Shown: positions 45,101-57,232 of the stretch, piece after piece
Numbering within the stretch: position 1 is the first letter of the stretch
Layout: each line of letters opens with the position of its first letter
Assembly: GCA_963965975.1 (NCBI GenBank)
Contig: OZ014423.1
Location: 930,001-994,000 of the forward strand
Direction: 5' to 3'
Source of the DNA: Xestospongia bergquistia
Lineage: Eukaryota; Porifera; Demospongiae; Haplosclerida; Petrosiidae
Length of the DNA stretch: 64,000 nucleotides
Notes under the pieces: model-generated
The model's input: only the letters and a program-made list of their open reading frames with translations
Databases searched by the model: none
Told to the model about the DNA's origin: nothing
Translations under genes and position numbers: made by a program

Positions 45101-48100
45101 AGAGCATCCAACATGGAGGGAAGACGAGTTCTGAGAGTAATGGATTCTTTAGCAGATCTGTTAGCTTTCTCTACTCTCCTTCTAGCATCACGTATAGCTC
45201 TACTCTTAATTCTATACCGTACTCTATATCCATGCCAATAGGCCTATACAGTAAATAGAACAATATTAAATAAAATAGTTAACAAATAGAGTCATAACAA
45301 TAGCAATTAATTATACCATGGTAGCCAGCGTGGAAATAGTTTGTTAAGTAATGATTCTATTAAGTACGACTAGTCTATATTGTTAGATTATAATATATAG
45401 TCATTACATTAACATGACAGTCTATGATACAGATGTATGTGATGATGGGAGGACTGATTATTATAATATAATATATCGACAATGTAACAATTTATTCCAT
45501 TATATGCTGCCAGCTGTCAGTAATAATCTATTCCACTGTATGCCGAAAACTAGTATAATACTCTTAAGTCACTCTATGCCAATAACTAGTGCAGCAGTCT
45601 ATTTCACTCTATACCAACAACTAATGTAACACTTTATTCCACTCTATGTTAACAGGTGTATAATTTCTTTGCTAAGATGTAGTACCTGAATTTGAGTAGC
45701 TGCCCTGTGCATTCTTCTAATAGAGTGTCGTACCTATAGGAGTTAAATATATAACTAATATGGTAATGTTATTAGAACTAAGGGAATTAACAGGGTATGT
45801 TATACAACATTGTGGTTCATGACACAGTCACTTTAAAGGGGATGTGTGTGACTAGTATGATAATACTAGAAATGATTGATGATGTATTACTTGCAGGAGT
45901 CACTATACATGATTAGATTATGAGTGGGATGACTGAGGTCTCTCAATAATTTTATTAGTGTAATCTTGCCATTCTCTATTTGTACATATGAAGTATAAAG
46001 AGACAACAGTTCACATAATTGTTTTACATATAGTCAGTATAATAAAGTACATATAGTGTATAATAATGAAGGCTGTGTAACAAGATCCCACACATGTTAA
46101 TTATTCACACCATATAGTCATCAAAGTAAAGTATTAGTAAATACAGACAGTATATATTAGGGAATGCTTTGTAACAAGAGATAAGAGACCCTACATAATC
46201 CTTTATTAATAGAATATAATATAGGATTTCTTACCAAATATCCCCTGACAATTCTCTGAATACAAACAGTAGCTTGTATCCTCACTTGTGCTCTTCTCTC
46301 CTCCCACTCAGCTAGACAAGCACGATAATTCCTCTGAATAATAATGGCTGCCCGTTGCATCTTCTGATAATGTGCTCTCTGTTTAACAGCTATCACATGA
46401 GCTCTGTAGTGTTGTTGGATTACAATGACAGCTGAATGCATTCTTTTATAGTGAACATAAGTTCTATAACATCTAAAGTAGGCTTGGATTTTAATAGCAC
46501 TTCGTTTTTGTGCTAAGTAGCATAGACGACATTGTTGCATTTTGTACCATGATTGTATTTTGATAGCTGCAGTGTGTTGTTTGTGTATAGTCTCTCTGAC
46601 ATTCCTTATTGCTCTACGATAGCGCCACCATTGTTGTATCTTTACCACAGCCTGTCTTGTGGAGCAATAGTCAATTCTTGCTTTTCTTCTTCTCTCAGCT
46701 GACTGAATCACAATAGCTGACCGCTTCAAATTGCTGTATCTTCTCTCCTCCTGACGCGCTAAAAGAGTTGCACGAAGCCTCACTTGAAGAACTCTAGTAG
46801 CTGATAAGATTTGAGTGTAATGTCGGTGAGCTAGAAACCCTCTTACTATTGCCTGTAACTTCACAATAGTTGATTGCATGTACTGGTACTGTTGAACAGC
46901 TCTATAGCAACGATAATTTTTCTGAATGATGATTGCTGCTTGTTTAGTTGCCAGGTAACTTGATCTAGTTAGATAACCTTTGATGTGTGCTTGAATTAAA
47001 CTGGCTGCTGTATTCTCTATATTGGCACGATACATGATCTGATAATTGCACCTGGCAAAGTATCCTCTTGTATACCTTTGTATAGTAATAGTAGCCTCTT
47101 TTATGATGCAATAACGTTGCATTGCTTGATATCGTCTAACATTCTTTTGTAAGGTTACTGCAGCATGATGAGCTGTCTTTAAGTGTTTGCAAACTAACCA
47201 GCCTCGAATGACAGCTTGTACTGTGATGATATTAGCTCTCCTTTGTAGATATAATTGACGCACTTTACGACCAAGTACAAATGCTCTGTAATAACGTTGT
47301 ATAGTCATAATTACATGTTTAATGTTATTGTAAGACTTCCTTGTTTTATAACATTTATAGTATGCCTGAATTATTGTAGCTGAATGATGAAGTAAGGTCA
47401 GTCTGTGACGATAAGCCTTCTGTATCACAGTAGCAGCTTTGTGACATTGACGGATTGTCTTGCGTACTTGATAGCCTCGTATGTAACTTTGAAGAGTAAG
47501 AATTGCATGTTGCATTGCCTGGTACTCTTCTCTTACTTGTCTACCCATTATAAGAGCTCTCCAATGACGTTGAATGACAATACTGGCTTGTTTGGTGATA
47601 TGGTAACTTCTATACTGACTGTATCCTCGCCAGACAGCTTGTAGTACAATTGTAGCATTCCTCCATTGGATATAATGCTGTCGAGTTTGGTACATTCTAG
47701 TATAAGACTGAATGATGATGGTAGCTTGAACTAATTGTTTATAACACTTTTTTTGTATGTAGCCTCGTACTGCACTTTGAATGATAGTAGCAGCAACTTG
47801 ACGCTTGTTGTAATGTGACTGCCATTTTCTTTGTATAATGACTATAGCTTGTATTGTCTTCCTATAAGCTAATCTAGCTAAACTCATACGAATGTTAGCC
47901 TGTATAACAGTGGCTGCTGATTTCATGGCTATGTACTTTCTCCTGGCAGTGACCATTCTGTACCAAGCTTGAATAAACAATGATGCTAGCTTCAGTCTGG
48001 AGTAGGACTGTCTTTGCACATAACCTCTCCAATGAGACTGTATTATAATGGCAGCAGAAGTCCTCTTAAATAGACAATGCTGTCTATAAGCTTGTTGTAT

Positions 48101-51100
48101 TGTTATTGCTGCATTGCGCTGTCTACAGTATGATCTTTGAGCTAAGAAACCCCTCACTTGAGATTGTATGAGTGTAGCAGCATGTTGCTTCTTGTTAGTA
48201 AGTCTGATTGAATAGCCTCTCCATATTGATTGTATACAGACAGCTGCTTTGTGCATTAAGGCTATTTCTTGTTGTACTCGATACATTCGATAATAGGATT
48301 GTACAATAAGGACAGCCTGTTGTATTCTATTATAACGTTTCTGAGCTGAGTAACCTCTCCATATAGCTTGTATAAGAATGGAAGCTGATCTAAGTTCATT
48401 GTAGATGGTAAGTGCTTTATATCGCCGCCATGCTGTTTGGATTCTCGTGGAAGCAATGTGGCGCTTTAGAGTTTGGTATCGTCTAATGTTACGTTGAAGA
48501 ACAATCGCAAACTGTTTCATGTTATGAAAATCTCTCCAGCAGATGTAGCCACGATAAACAGTCTGAATGACAGTAGCAGCATGATATAATTTATAGGCTC
48601 TGTATTGATGATACGCTCTTTGTATAACTGTTGCTGCATTATGCCAATGCAAGACCTGCTGTCGAATCAAGTGTCCTCTATAGACAGATTGTACAGTAAT
48701 GGCTGCCTTTCTCATTTGTTGATAGTTTCTTTGCGTCCAGTATCCTCTCAAACACGACTGGATCTTAATAGCTGCTTGTTTCTGTGATTTGTATACTTTC
48801 TGAGTTAAGTAGCCTCTCGTGTGAGCTTGTAGAGTTATGGAAGCTTGACGCAAAGCTTGATAACGTTTTAGAGCTAACTGTCGTCTCGTGCAAGCTTGAA
48901 GGAAGACAATACAATCATAGATCATTAGGTATTCTGTTCTGGTCTGCCTCATAGCTAGTTGTGCTCTCCATCTAGCTTGTATGATTATGGCAGCATTTTT
49001 AAGTCTCATGTATTGTTGTCGAGTTAAAAATGCTTTAACATATGCTTGTATACAAATGGCAGCTTTATATTTTCTATAGTGACGATAAGAGGTCTGAATA
49101 ACTCTAGCAGCATATTTCATTTCTAAATACTTCTGATGTTGAGTACGAGCCACAAGGGTAGCTCTCCAATATGTTTGAATAAGTATGGTAGCTGTCTTTA
49201 AGACTAGGAAATACTTTCTAGTAACGTATGCTCTATAATGCGATTGTAGAACTATAGCTGCAGTGTGTTGCAGTTTAACTTGTTGCTCAACTTGCCATCT
49301 TCTAAAGTGGGACTGAATAACAATGGCTGCCTGTTTCATTTCAAGATATCGTTTTCTCTGTCGTCTAGCTAAAAGCATAGCTTTCCAATATGTTTGGAGA
49401 GTTTGGACAATTTTTTTCAGAGCCAAATAACTTGTTCTAACTAAGTAGCCTCTAACATTAGCTTGAATTGTCATAGCTGCACTGTGTTGTATAGCTATAT
49501 ACTGTTGTACTTGGTATCTTCTGTAATGAGATTGAAGGACAACTGCTGCTTGCTTTAATTCCATATATGTTTTCCTTTGTCTATTAGCTAATAGTGTAGC
49601 TCTCCAGTACTTCTGTAATGTTATTGTACAACTCTTTAAATGAGTGTACTGTTTTCTAACAAGATGACCTCTTACATGTGCTTGTATTAAAATTGCTGCT
49701 CTGTGCTGTTTAGCTACCATACGTTGTATTTGCCAACATCTAGCATAACTTTGAATGATAACTGCTGCCTCCTTCATCCTACAATAGGTCATCCTTTCTT
49801 TCTTACAAGCTAAAGTAGCTCTCCAATACATCTGTAGTACAATGACACTGTGTTTTAAAGTGAGGTACTGTTTTCTCTGGTTATAGCGACGTATCCATGA
49901 TTGAATGATTGTAGCTGCTTGATGTTGTCGAGTTATCTCCCTCTGAACCTGCCACCTTCTGAAATGAGCTTGAATCACTACAGCAGACTCTTTAAGATTC
50001 AAATACTCTCTCCTAGTCTGTCTTGCTAACAGAGTAGCCCTCCAGTATACTTGCAGTAACCTAACACTCTGCTTAATGTGACTATAATGCTTCTTCTGAA
50101 GATGACCTCTTACATGTGACTGTAGTATAGTTGCTGCTCTGTTTTGTTTGGCTAGCATTTTTTGTACTTGGTATCTTCTGTAATGAGATTGAAGGACAAC
50201 TGCTGCTTGCTTTAATTCCATATATGTTTTCCTTTGTCTATTAGCTAATAGTGTAGCTCTCCAGTACTTCTGTAATGTTATTGTACAACTCTTTAAATGA
50301 GTGTACTGTTTTCTAACAAGATGACCTCGTACATGTGCTTGTATTAAAATTGCTGCTCTATGCTGTTTAGCTATCATACGTTGTACTTGCCAACATCTAG
50401 CATAACTTTGAATGACAACTGCTGCCTCCTTCATCCTACAATAGGTTTTCCTTTCTTTCTTACAAGCTAAAGTAGCTCTCCAATACATCTGTAGTACAAT
50501 GACACTGTGTTTTAAAGTGAGGTACTGTTTTCTCTGGTTATAGCGACGTATCCATGATTGAATGATTGTAGCTGCTTGATGTTGTCGAGTTATCTCCCTC
50601 TGAACCTGCCACCTTCTGAAATGAGCTTGAATCACTACAGCAGACTCTTTAAGATTCAAATACTCTCTCTTAGTCTGTCTTGCTAACAGAGTAGCCCTCC
50701 AGTATACTTGTAGTAACCTAACACTCTGCTTAACATGACTATAATGCTTCTTCTGAAGATGACCTCTTACATGTGACTGTAGTATAGTTGCTGCTCTGTT
50801 TTGTTTGGCTAGCATTTTTTGTACTTGGTATCTTCTGTAATGAGATTGAAGGACAACTACTGTTTGTTTTAATTCCATATATGCTTTCCTTTGTCTATTA
50901 GCTAATAGTGTAGCTCTCCAGTACTTCTGTAATGTTATTGTACAACTCTTTAAATGAGTGTACTGTTTTCTAACAAGATGACCTCGTACATGTGCTTGTA
51001 TTAAAATTGCTGCTCTGTGCTGTTTAGCTACCATACGTTGTATTTGCCAACATCTAGCATAACTTTGAATGATAACTGCTGCCTCCTTCATCCTACAATA

Positions 51101-54100
51101 GGTTTTCCTTTCTTTCTTACAAGCTAAAGTAGCTCTCCAATACATCTGTAGTACAATGACACTGTGTTTTAAAGTGAGGTACTGTTTTCTCTGGTTATAG
51201 CGACGTATCCATGATTGAATGATTGTAGCTGCTTGATGTTGTCGAGTTATCTCCCTCTGAACCTGCCACCTTCTGAAATGAGATTGAATCACTACAGCAG
51301 ACTTTTTAAGATTCAAATACTCTCTCCTAGTCTGTCTTGCTAACAGAGTAGCCCTCCAGTATACTTGCAGTAACCACACACTTTGCTTAACATGACTATA
51401 ATGCTTCTTCTGAAGATGACCTCTTACATGTGACTGTAGTATAGTTGCTGCTCTGTTTTGTTTGGCTAGCATTTTTTGTACTTGATATCTTCTGTAATGA
51501 GACTGAAGGACAACTATGGCTTGCTTTAATTCCATATATGTTTTCCTTTGTCTATTAGCTAATAGTGTAGCTCTCCAGTACTTCTGTAATGTTATTGTAC
51601 AACTCTTTAAATGAGTGTACTGTTTTCTAACAAGATGGCCTCTTACATGTGCTTGTATTAAAATTGCTGTTCTATGCTGTTTAGCTATCATACGTTGTAT
51701 TTGCCAACATCTGGCATAACTTTGAATGACAACTGCTGCCTCCTTCATCCTACAATAGGTCATCCTTTCTTTCTTACAAGCTAAAGTAGCTCTCCAATAC
51801 ATCTGTAGTACAATGACACTGTGTTTTAAAGTGAGGTACTGTTTTCTCTGGTTATAGCGACGTATCCATGATTGAATGATTGTAGCTGCTTGATGTTGTC
51901 GAGTTATCTCCCTCTGAACCTGCCACCTTCTGAAATGAGCTTGAATCACTACAGCAGACTCTTTAAGATTCAAATACTCTCTCTTAGTCTGTCTTGCTAA
52001 CAGAGTAGCCCTCCAGTATACTTGTAGTAACCTAACACTCTGCTTAACATGACTATAATGCTTCTTCTGAAGATGACCTCTTACATGTGACTGTAGTATA
52101 GTTGCTGCTCTGTTTTGTTTGGCTAGCATTTTTTGTACTTGATATCTCCTGTAATGAGACTGAAGGACAACTACTGCTTGCTTTAATTCAATATATGCTT
52201 TCCTTTGTCTATTAGCTAATAGTTTAGCTCTCCAGTACTTCTGTAATGTTATTGTACAACTCTTTAAATGAGTGTACTGTTTTCTAACAAGATGACCTCT
52301 TACATGTGCTTGTATTAAAATTGCTGCTCTATGCTGTTTAGCTATCATACGTTGTACTTGCCAACATCTAGCATAACTTTGAATGACAACTGCTGCCTCC
52401 TTCATCCTACAATAGGTCATCCTTTCTTTCTTACAAGCTAAAGTAGCTCTCCAATACATCTGTAGTACAATGACACTGTGTTTTAAAGTGAGGTACTGTT
52501 TTCTCTGGTTATAGCGATGTATCCATGATTGAATGATTGTAGCTGCTTGATGTTGTCGAGTTATCTCCCTCTGAACCTGCCACCTTCTGAAATGAGCTTG
52601 AATCACTACAGCAGACTCTTTAAGATTCAAATACTCTCTCTTAGTCTGTCTTGCTAACAGAGTAGCCCTCCAGTATACTTGCAGTAACCTAACACTTTGC
52701 TTAACATGACTATAATGCTCCTTCTGAAGATGACCTCTATATGAGGCCTGTATAGTAGCGGCTGCGTTATGCATTGTTGCCATCATTTTCTGTACTTGCC
52801 ATCGACGCATGTAAGATTGCAAAACTATCACTGAGGCTCTGAGTTTAAGATATGCAACCCTCTGTTGTTTAGCAGTAAGTGTGGCTCTAATATAAGATTG
52901 TATGGTTCTAACACTTTTTAGTATTATAAGGTATTGTTTCCTCTGTCTAAATGCTTTGTATGTTGATTGTATTTTGATAGTAGCAGTCAATCTTTTGTTA
53001 GCTCTAGCTAATAAAAACTGTCTAACAGCTCTTTGAAGTACAATACAACCTTGTCTTTGTCTGAGATAGTTTGACCTTTCTTCACGTGCTAATAAGAGGG
53101 CCCTGAAGTGAGTTTGAATAATAACTATTGCTTGAAGTATTGCTTTATACTGACAACGCTGTTTAAAGGCTCTATAATTTGACTGGATGGTAACAGCAGC
53201 TTGTCTCTGTAATTTATGAGCATGCCAGGACCTCCAAAATTTCTGAATAACGCACACAGCTCTCTTTTGTTCACAATATACTCTGCGCACAACATAACCT
53301 CTGTAATTAGTTTGAATAATTGTGGCAGCGTGCTCTCTCTTGAAGAGTTTCCAAGACTTAAAAGCTCGTTGAATAATGCAGGCTGCTCTTTTCTTACCAA
53401 GAAAAACATTTCTTTCTCTTTCCATCTCTTTTGTAGCTCTCCAGAGTCTTTGAACAGAGACAACAGATGAACGAAAATGTAGGAACTTCTTTCTTGTAAG
53501 AAATCCCCTCACATGAGCCTAATAGAAAATAAAGAAATCATAATAAATAGTAAAATTGTTTGGCTCTTAAATTTGATCATGAGTATGTAAACTAGAATAC
53601 TTACTTGAATAATAACTGTAGCTTCTATTTTAATTATCTACAAAGTATGAAGTGAAAAGTAATAATATTGTTGATGTATTTGTTCTTACCAAATGAAGCA
53701 TCTCCTTTCTTTTAGATTGTATTCTTCTCCAAGCTCTTTGAAGTATAACAGCAGAACGAGTCTCTTTCCTTAGTAACAAAAGTCGATGACAAAGATAAGA
53801 AACAAAAGCTATGACAACCTGAAAATAAAAATAAGAATATCAAAAATTTGTTATTACACACAAATAATTCAGAATTAGTCAAATAGTTTATAATGTTAAA
53901 TTGTTGAGTCTATTACCTTTTCATCTGGTAGTGTGTTAGACATGTCTTTAAAATGTACCATCAATGGAACACTTCCAAGTAAAGGTAACTACAATATATA
54001 TTATATACTAGTACATTGAGAACAGCTAGTGATGAATATACCTTCTGTGCCAACAGTTTGAAGTTACTTTTCTCATTAGCTAATAATCGTTCCTTCTCTT

Positions 54101-57003
54101 TATTTCTACCAGTAGCTAAGTATTATAATATTTTAAATACTGACATATTAATACACAATACACTGACTAGGACTAAAGCTAGCTATCCAGCCAGTAGTGA
54201 AATCTTCTTCCATAGGTTCAGCACGAGGTGGAGAAGGAGGGTTAGCCATTAAAGATTGAGATAAAGTTGTCTCGTTAGAAATTAACTCATGAGGAAGGAC
54301 CCCTGGTTGATAATGGTGTATTAAATAGCATAAGAGACGACCATCAGAGAAAGAAGAATTGAAATTATTGACCTAAAAACAGACAAAAATTGTAAAATCC
54401 ACTCAATACCATTACTTACTGGTACACCATAAATTCTACCAACACCTCTACACCATTTTAACAAGAGGCTTAGCTCAGTTGCTTGGAAAAAGATGTTTGC
54501 TTCAATTGAGGAACGACGAGGATTATAGAACTCTGAGGCTATGGGGTGTGTCTTCTGATGAGACAGATAATTTATCTCCTCTTGCAAATCTTGCATATTC
54601 AATTTAAGCTTCACCTGTTAAGAATAAACTCAAGGAAGTGTAAGAAAATGTTAGATGTACTTTGAAGTGGAATATAATAGCCCATAGCAGAGTTAATGTC
54701 TTCTCTCGATGTCCTTCAACAATACTTTGAGTTGTAGTTCCAGCAGGTATGTTCAAATAATTAGAGAAAGATTTTAAAGCAATCTCTACATTATGTAGTT
54801 TCTGTGTGTAACACAACAAACTTATACACGCAATGTACAACATATATATTCTATACCTGCATCTTTGTGGTAGCTGGCGTTCTTAGTAGTTCTGAAAACT
54901 TCCATTCTCCTGTTAATATTTCAGCTAACCTCCTAATAAACATCAATATAACTACAATATATACTACTATTATGCAGCTTACGTTAATCTTAAACCATCT
55001 TGAAGATCAGTGGCCAAATTAGTCACTGTATAGTCAAACTCATCCAATGAAGACTACAAGACATTAGAAGTGATTGTATGTAACAATATATGTGTGTAAT
55101 GTACCTGTACATGAGAGACTGAATACCCCAAGTGTTGGAGGTGACGAGTTAAGTCTCCCTCTCCTGATAAGAAGTTACGTGAAAAACTTAGCAACATCTC
55201 CCGACTTGACTAAAATAAAGAAAGGAAACCATTTATTGTTATAACCATTCCAAATTTGTCTGAAACAATGTCAAATCCTATCAAATATTGAATTCATATG
55301 TATTGTTCAGTTCCATGCATAATCAGCATGTTTTGAAAGACTACTGAACCACAAAAACCACAGAACTATGTAATCCATACAATTTAATAAATCAAATTAG
55401 CCCCATCAAAATCATTATTTGTAGCATTATGTTTTCAATTTTGTTTCAAACTAAAATATGTAGAAAATGACAAAAATTCTTCACATTTAGTAGAAAAAAG
55501 TTTCTATCAAAACATGCCAATTATAAAAGGAAAAAGGATTATCTAAGAATGAGTCTTAAAAACTAATAAAAATAGCAATTAATATTACTGTAGATTAGTC
55601 AATTGTTCTAAGTTAATGTACCTTGATTTGAGCATCTTTGACAAACAGACAAGGATTATGATCAATAAGTCGAGTAAGTTTAGCTTTATCCAATAGTAAA
55701 ATAAGTAACAGAAACTTCTTTAAAATAAACTGACAAAGAGCTTCATTAAAACCTACAATAAAAAAGTGCTATTATTTATAATTCATTTTAATATAAGTAC
55801 CTTGTCCATAGTGTCCTAGTACAGTTGGTTGATAATACTGGTCTGCTATTTGATGATTGTTAAGTAATCGCGACTGAATATAAAGTGAGAGAACTTGTGA
55901 AAGACTTTGTTGATTGTTAATTACAACAATTTCTTCTCCAAATATTGTCTAAAAGAATAGAAATAAATACATTAGTTCATTGTCTTTTTATCTATTCCAA
56001 CTATCTATCAATCAATCCATCCATTCATCTGTTCCAGAGGACATACTTCAAGACCTAATTTTAACCAGATAGGGTTGTAACTAAGAAGCATTTGAAGAAG
56101 AGCTTCTCGTGCACCAACATCAGAGTGAGGACTACGATCGCATCGTATGGCCAATCTTCCAGACTCAATCTCAATCTCTAATCGTGACATAACATGAGTA
56201 TAGGGCTCAGACTGAAAAACACTGCTGGCAGCCTAAAAAAATAAATAACAAAATATATCGGTTACTAATTTTCTACCTGTCTCCATCTTGAAAGCAGTCT
56301 TCTCTGTGACAAATGAATAGGAACTGTTAATGGATGAGAGCTATTATCTGAAGACGTGGACACCTCATCAAATGTGAGGGACTCTACTTGAGAAACTGGG
56401 AGATTGACATCATTGACATAACACAGCAAAGATTATAAAACTACATACTTGATTTTCCTTGAGTAGGTAGAATATTACCATAGTGATCAGTGGGAGCCAG
56501 AATAAAGTTGAGCCACTTTATAAAGCCTAATGAGATGCACATATATTAGAGAATATATAATTACTATTACTATAGCAACAGTGTCATATTAACTTACTTC
56601 TTTCTTGTTTTGTGACCCAATGTTCATCGTATAAGTTAGTCTTAGTTATAAAGGGCAATGGTCTACGAACTTCAGCAGCTAATCCAATTTTCTTATCTTG
56701 TTTTTTCTTTGTAGGTTTTAAAACTAGCTTCTGTTGTGGAACTCCAGGAACAGCTGCTTTGACTTTCTTTGTTCCACTTTTCACAGCTTTAACTTTTGCA
56801 GTTACAGGAGGAACTTTGTTTTCTTTGCCGATAAGTTTTGAAAGTTTATCTGCTTGGAGTCGTTGCTAATAAATAACACAATTATAAAGTATTATACTTC
56901 AATATATATCATAGATACACACTGGAATGATTCAACTCACGTGCTTTTGAGATAGGGAGGCTTCCCGAGTGGAATTACTACCTTCAGAAGAAATTGATGA
57001 CAT
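42165..57003 (-). CDS. ASPM: ASPM (abnormal spindle), complete gene, 23 coding exons
   Basis: ASPM/Asp binds spindle poles, microtubule minus ends and calmodulin, and acts in mitosis. Exons, 5' to 3': 57003-56941, 56865-56598, 56526-56449, 56395-56277, 56232-56047, 55948-55801, 55752-55622, 55209-55105, 55053-54983, 54932-54857, 54801-54661, 54614-54420, 54372-54168, 54115-54042, 53988-53917, 53818-53690, 53637-53605, 53518-46235, 45733-45686, 45243-45051, 43607-43453, 43236-43087, 42332-42165. All phases agree and give 3,363 residues (human 3,477). Landmarks: [17 protein letters not shown] near 105; [14 protein letters not shown]; first CH domain about 288-462 ([22 protein letters not shown]); second CH about 463-687 ([23 protein letters not shown]); IQ motifs about 688-3140; C-terminal helical repeats ([16 protein letters not shown]). 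The human-like N-terminal ASH region is not seen. A 5'UTR exon probably ends at 57063. Confidence 0.95.
43608..45050. repeat. ASPM intron with degenerate tandem repeats
   Basis: The longest ASPM intron. 44585-44780 holds a degenerate tandem repeat with tattatatcatatcccaa and ctgacatgctat. 43915-44230 carries two diverged copies of a block (ttcatgact..tttatattgtaataa..taactagaac). No coding exon seen. Confidence 0.65.
45440..45655. repeat. Degenerate tandem repeat in ASPM intron
   Basis: Units of about 30-45 bp share t(t/c)tattccactctatgcc and aac(t/a)agt. It lies in the intron between exons 45686-45733 and 45051-45243. The open frame across it is a repeat effect. Confidence 0.6.
46235..53518 (-). 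other. ASPM: Giant IQ-motif exon of ASPM
   Basis: 7,284 bp without a stop, encoding 2,428 residues made almost wholly of IQ motifs (pattern A..IQ..(F/Y/W)R..). By spacing of about 24 residues there are roughly 90-100. IQ motifs bind calmodulin or myosin light chains. The exon starts [10 protein letters not shown] after ATTAG and ends RGYL at TTG|GTAAGA. Human ASPM also places most IQ motifs in one very large exon, so the layout is old. Confidence 0.93.
49450..52740 (-). repeat. In-frame tandem array of five 657-bp units within ASPM
   Basis: The marker acaataggt(t/c) recurs at 49781, 50438, 51095, 51752 and 52409: exactly 657 bp each time. One unit is 219 codons (3 x 73) and holds several IQ motifs: [62 protein letters not shown](V/I)QRM. 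Copies differ by a few bases. Flanking IQ motifs are far more diverged. Confidence 0.95.
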
Positions 57004-57232
57004 ATTTTGAATGTCTGTTAAAGTAAAGAACAAAATTTTATTATCTCAAGTCATTAAACTTACCTTTCTTTCACTTAGCTTTTTTAAATCAAAAGTTAAT
57101 TAAATTCAAACCGCTTCACATTGTGATGCTGCATTTTGATTGGTCATATGTTTGTATGGCTCCACCCAAAAACAAATATTTAACCCTTTGACAACTGAAT
57201 TCTGTACACCTTCCTCTATAAAATCAACTGAC
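57004..57232. promoter_or_regulatory. Shared divergent promoter region, ASPM / ATG16L1
   Basis: Only 229 bp separate the two start codons. It contains an inverted CCAAT (gattggtca, 57138-57146), a CACCC-type motif (ctccacccaa, 57160-57169), an AT-rich TATA-like tattta at 57177-57182, and on the minus side the donor AAAG|GTAAGT at 57062-57063 that implies an ASPM 5'UTR exon. Start sites are not known. Confidence 0.6.

Noticed and set aside
47405-47644. + strand ORF inside the ASPM giant exon
   Set aside because: Shadow of the antisense IQ repeats; no family resemblance.
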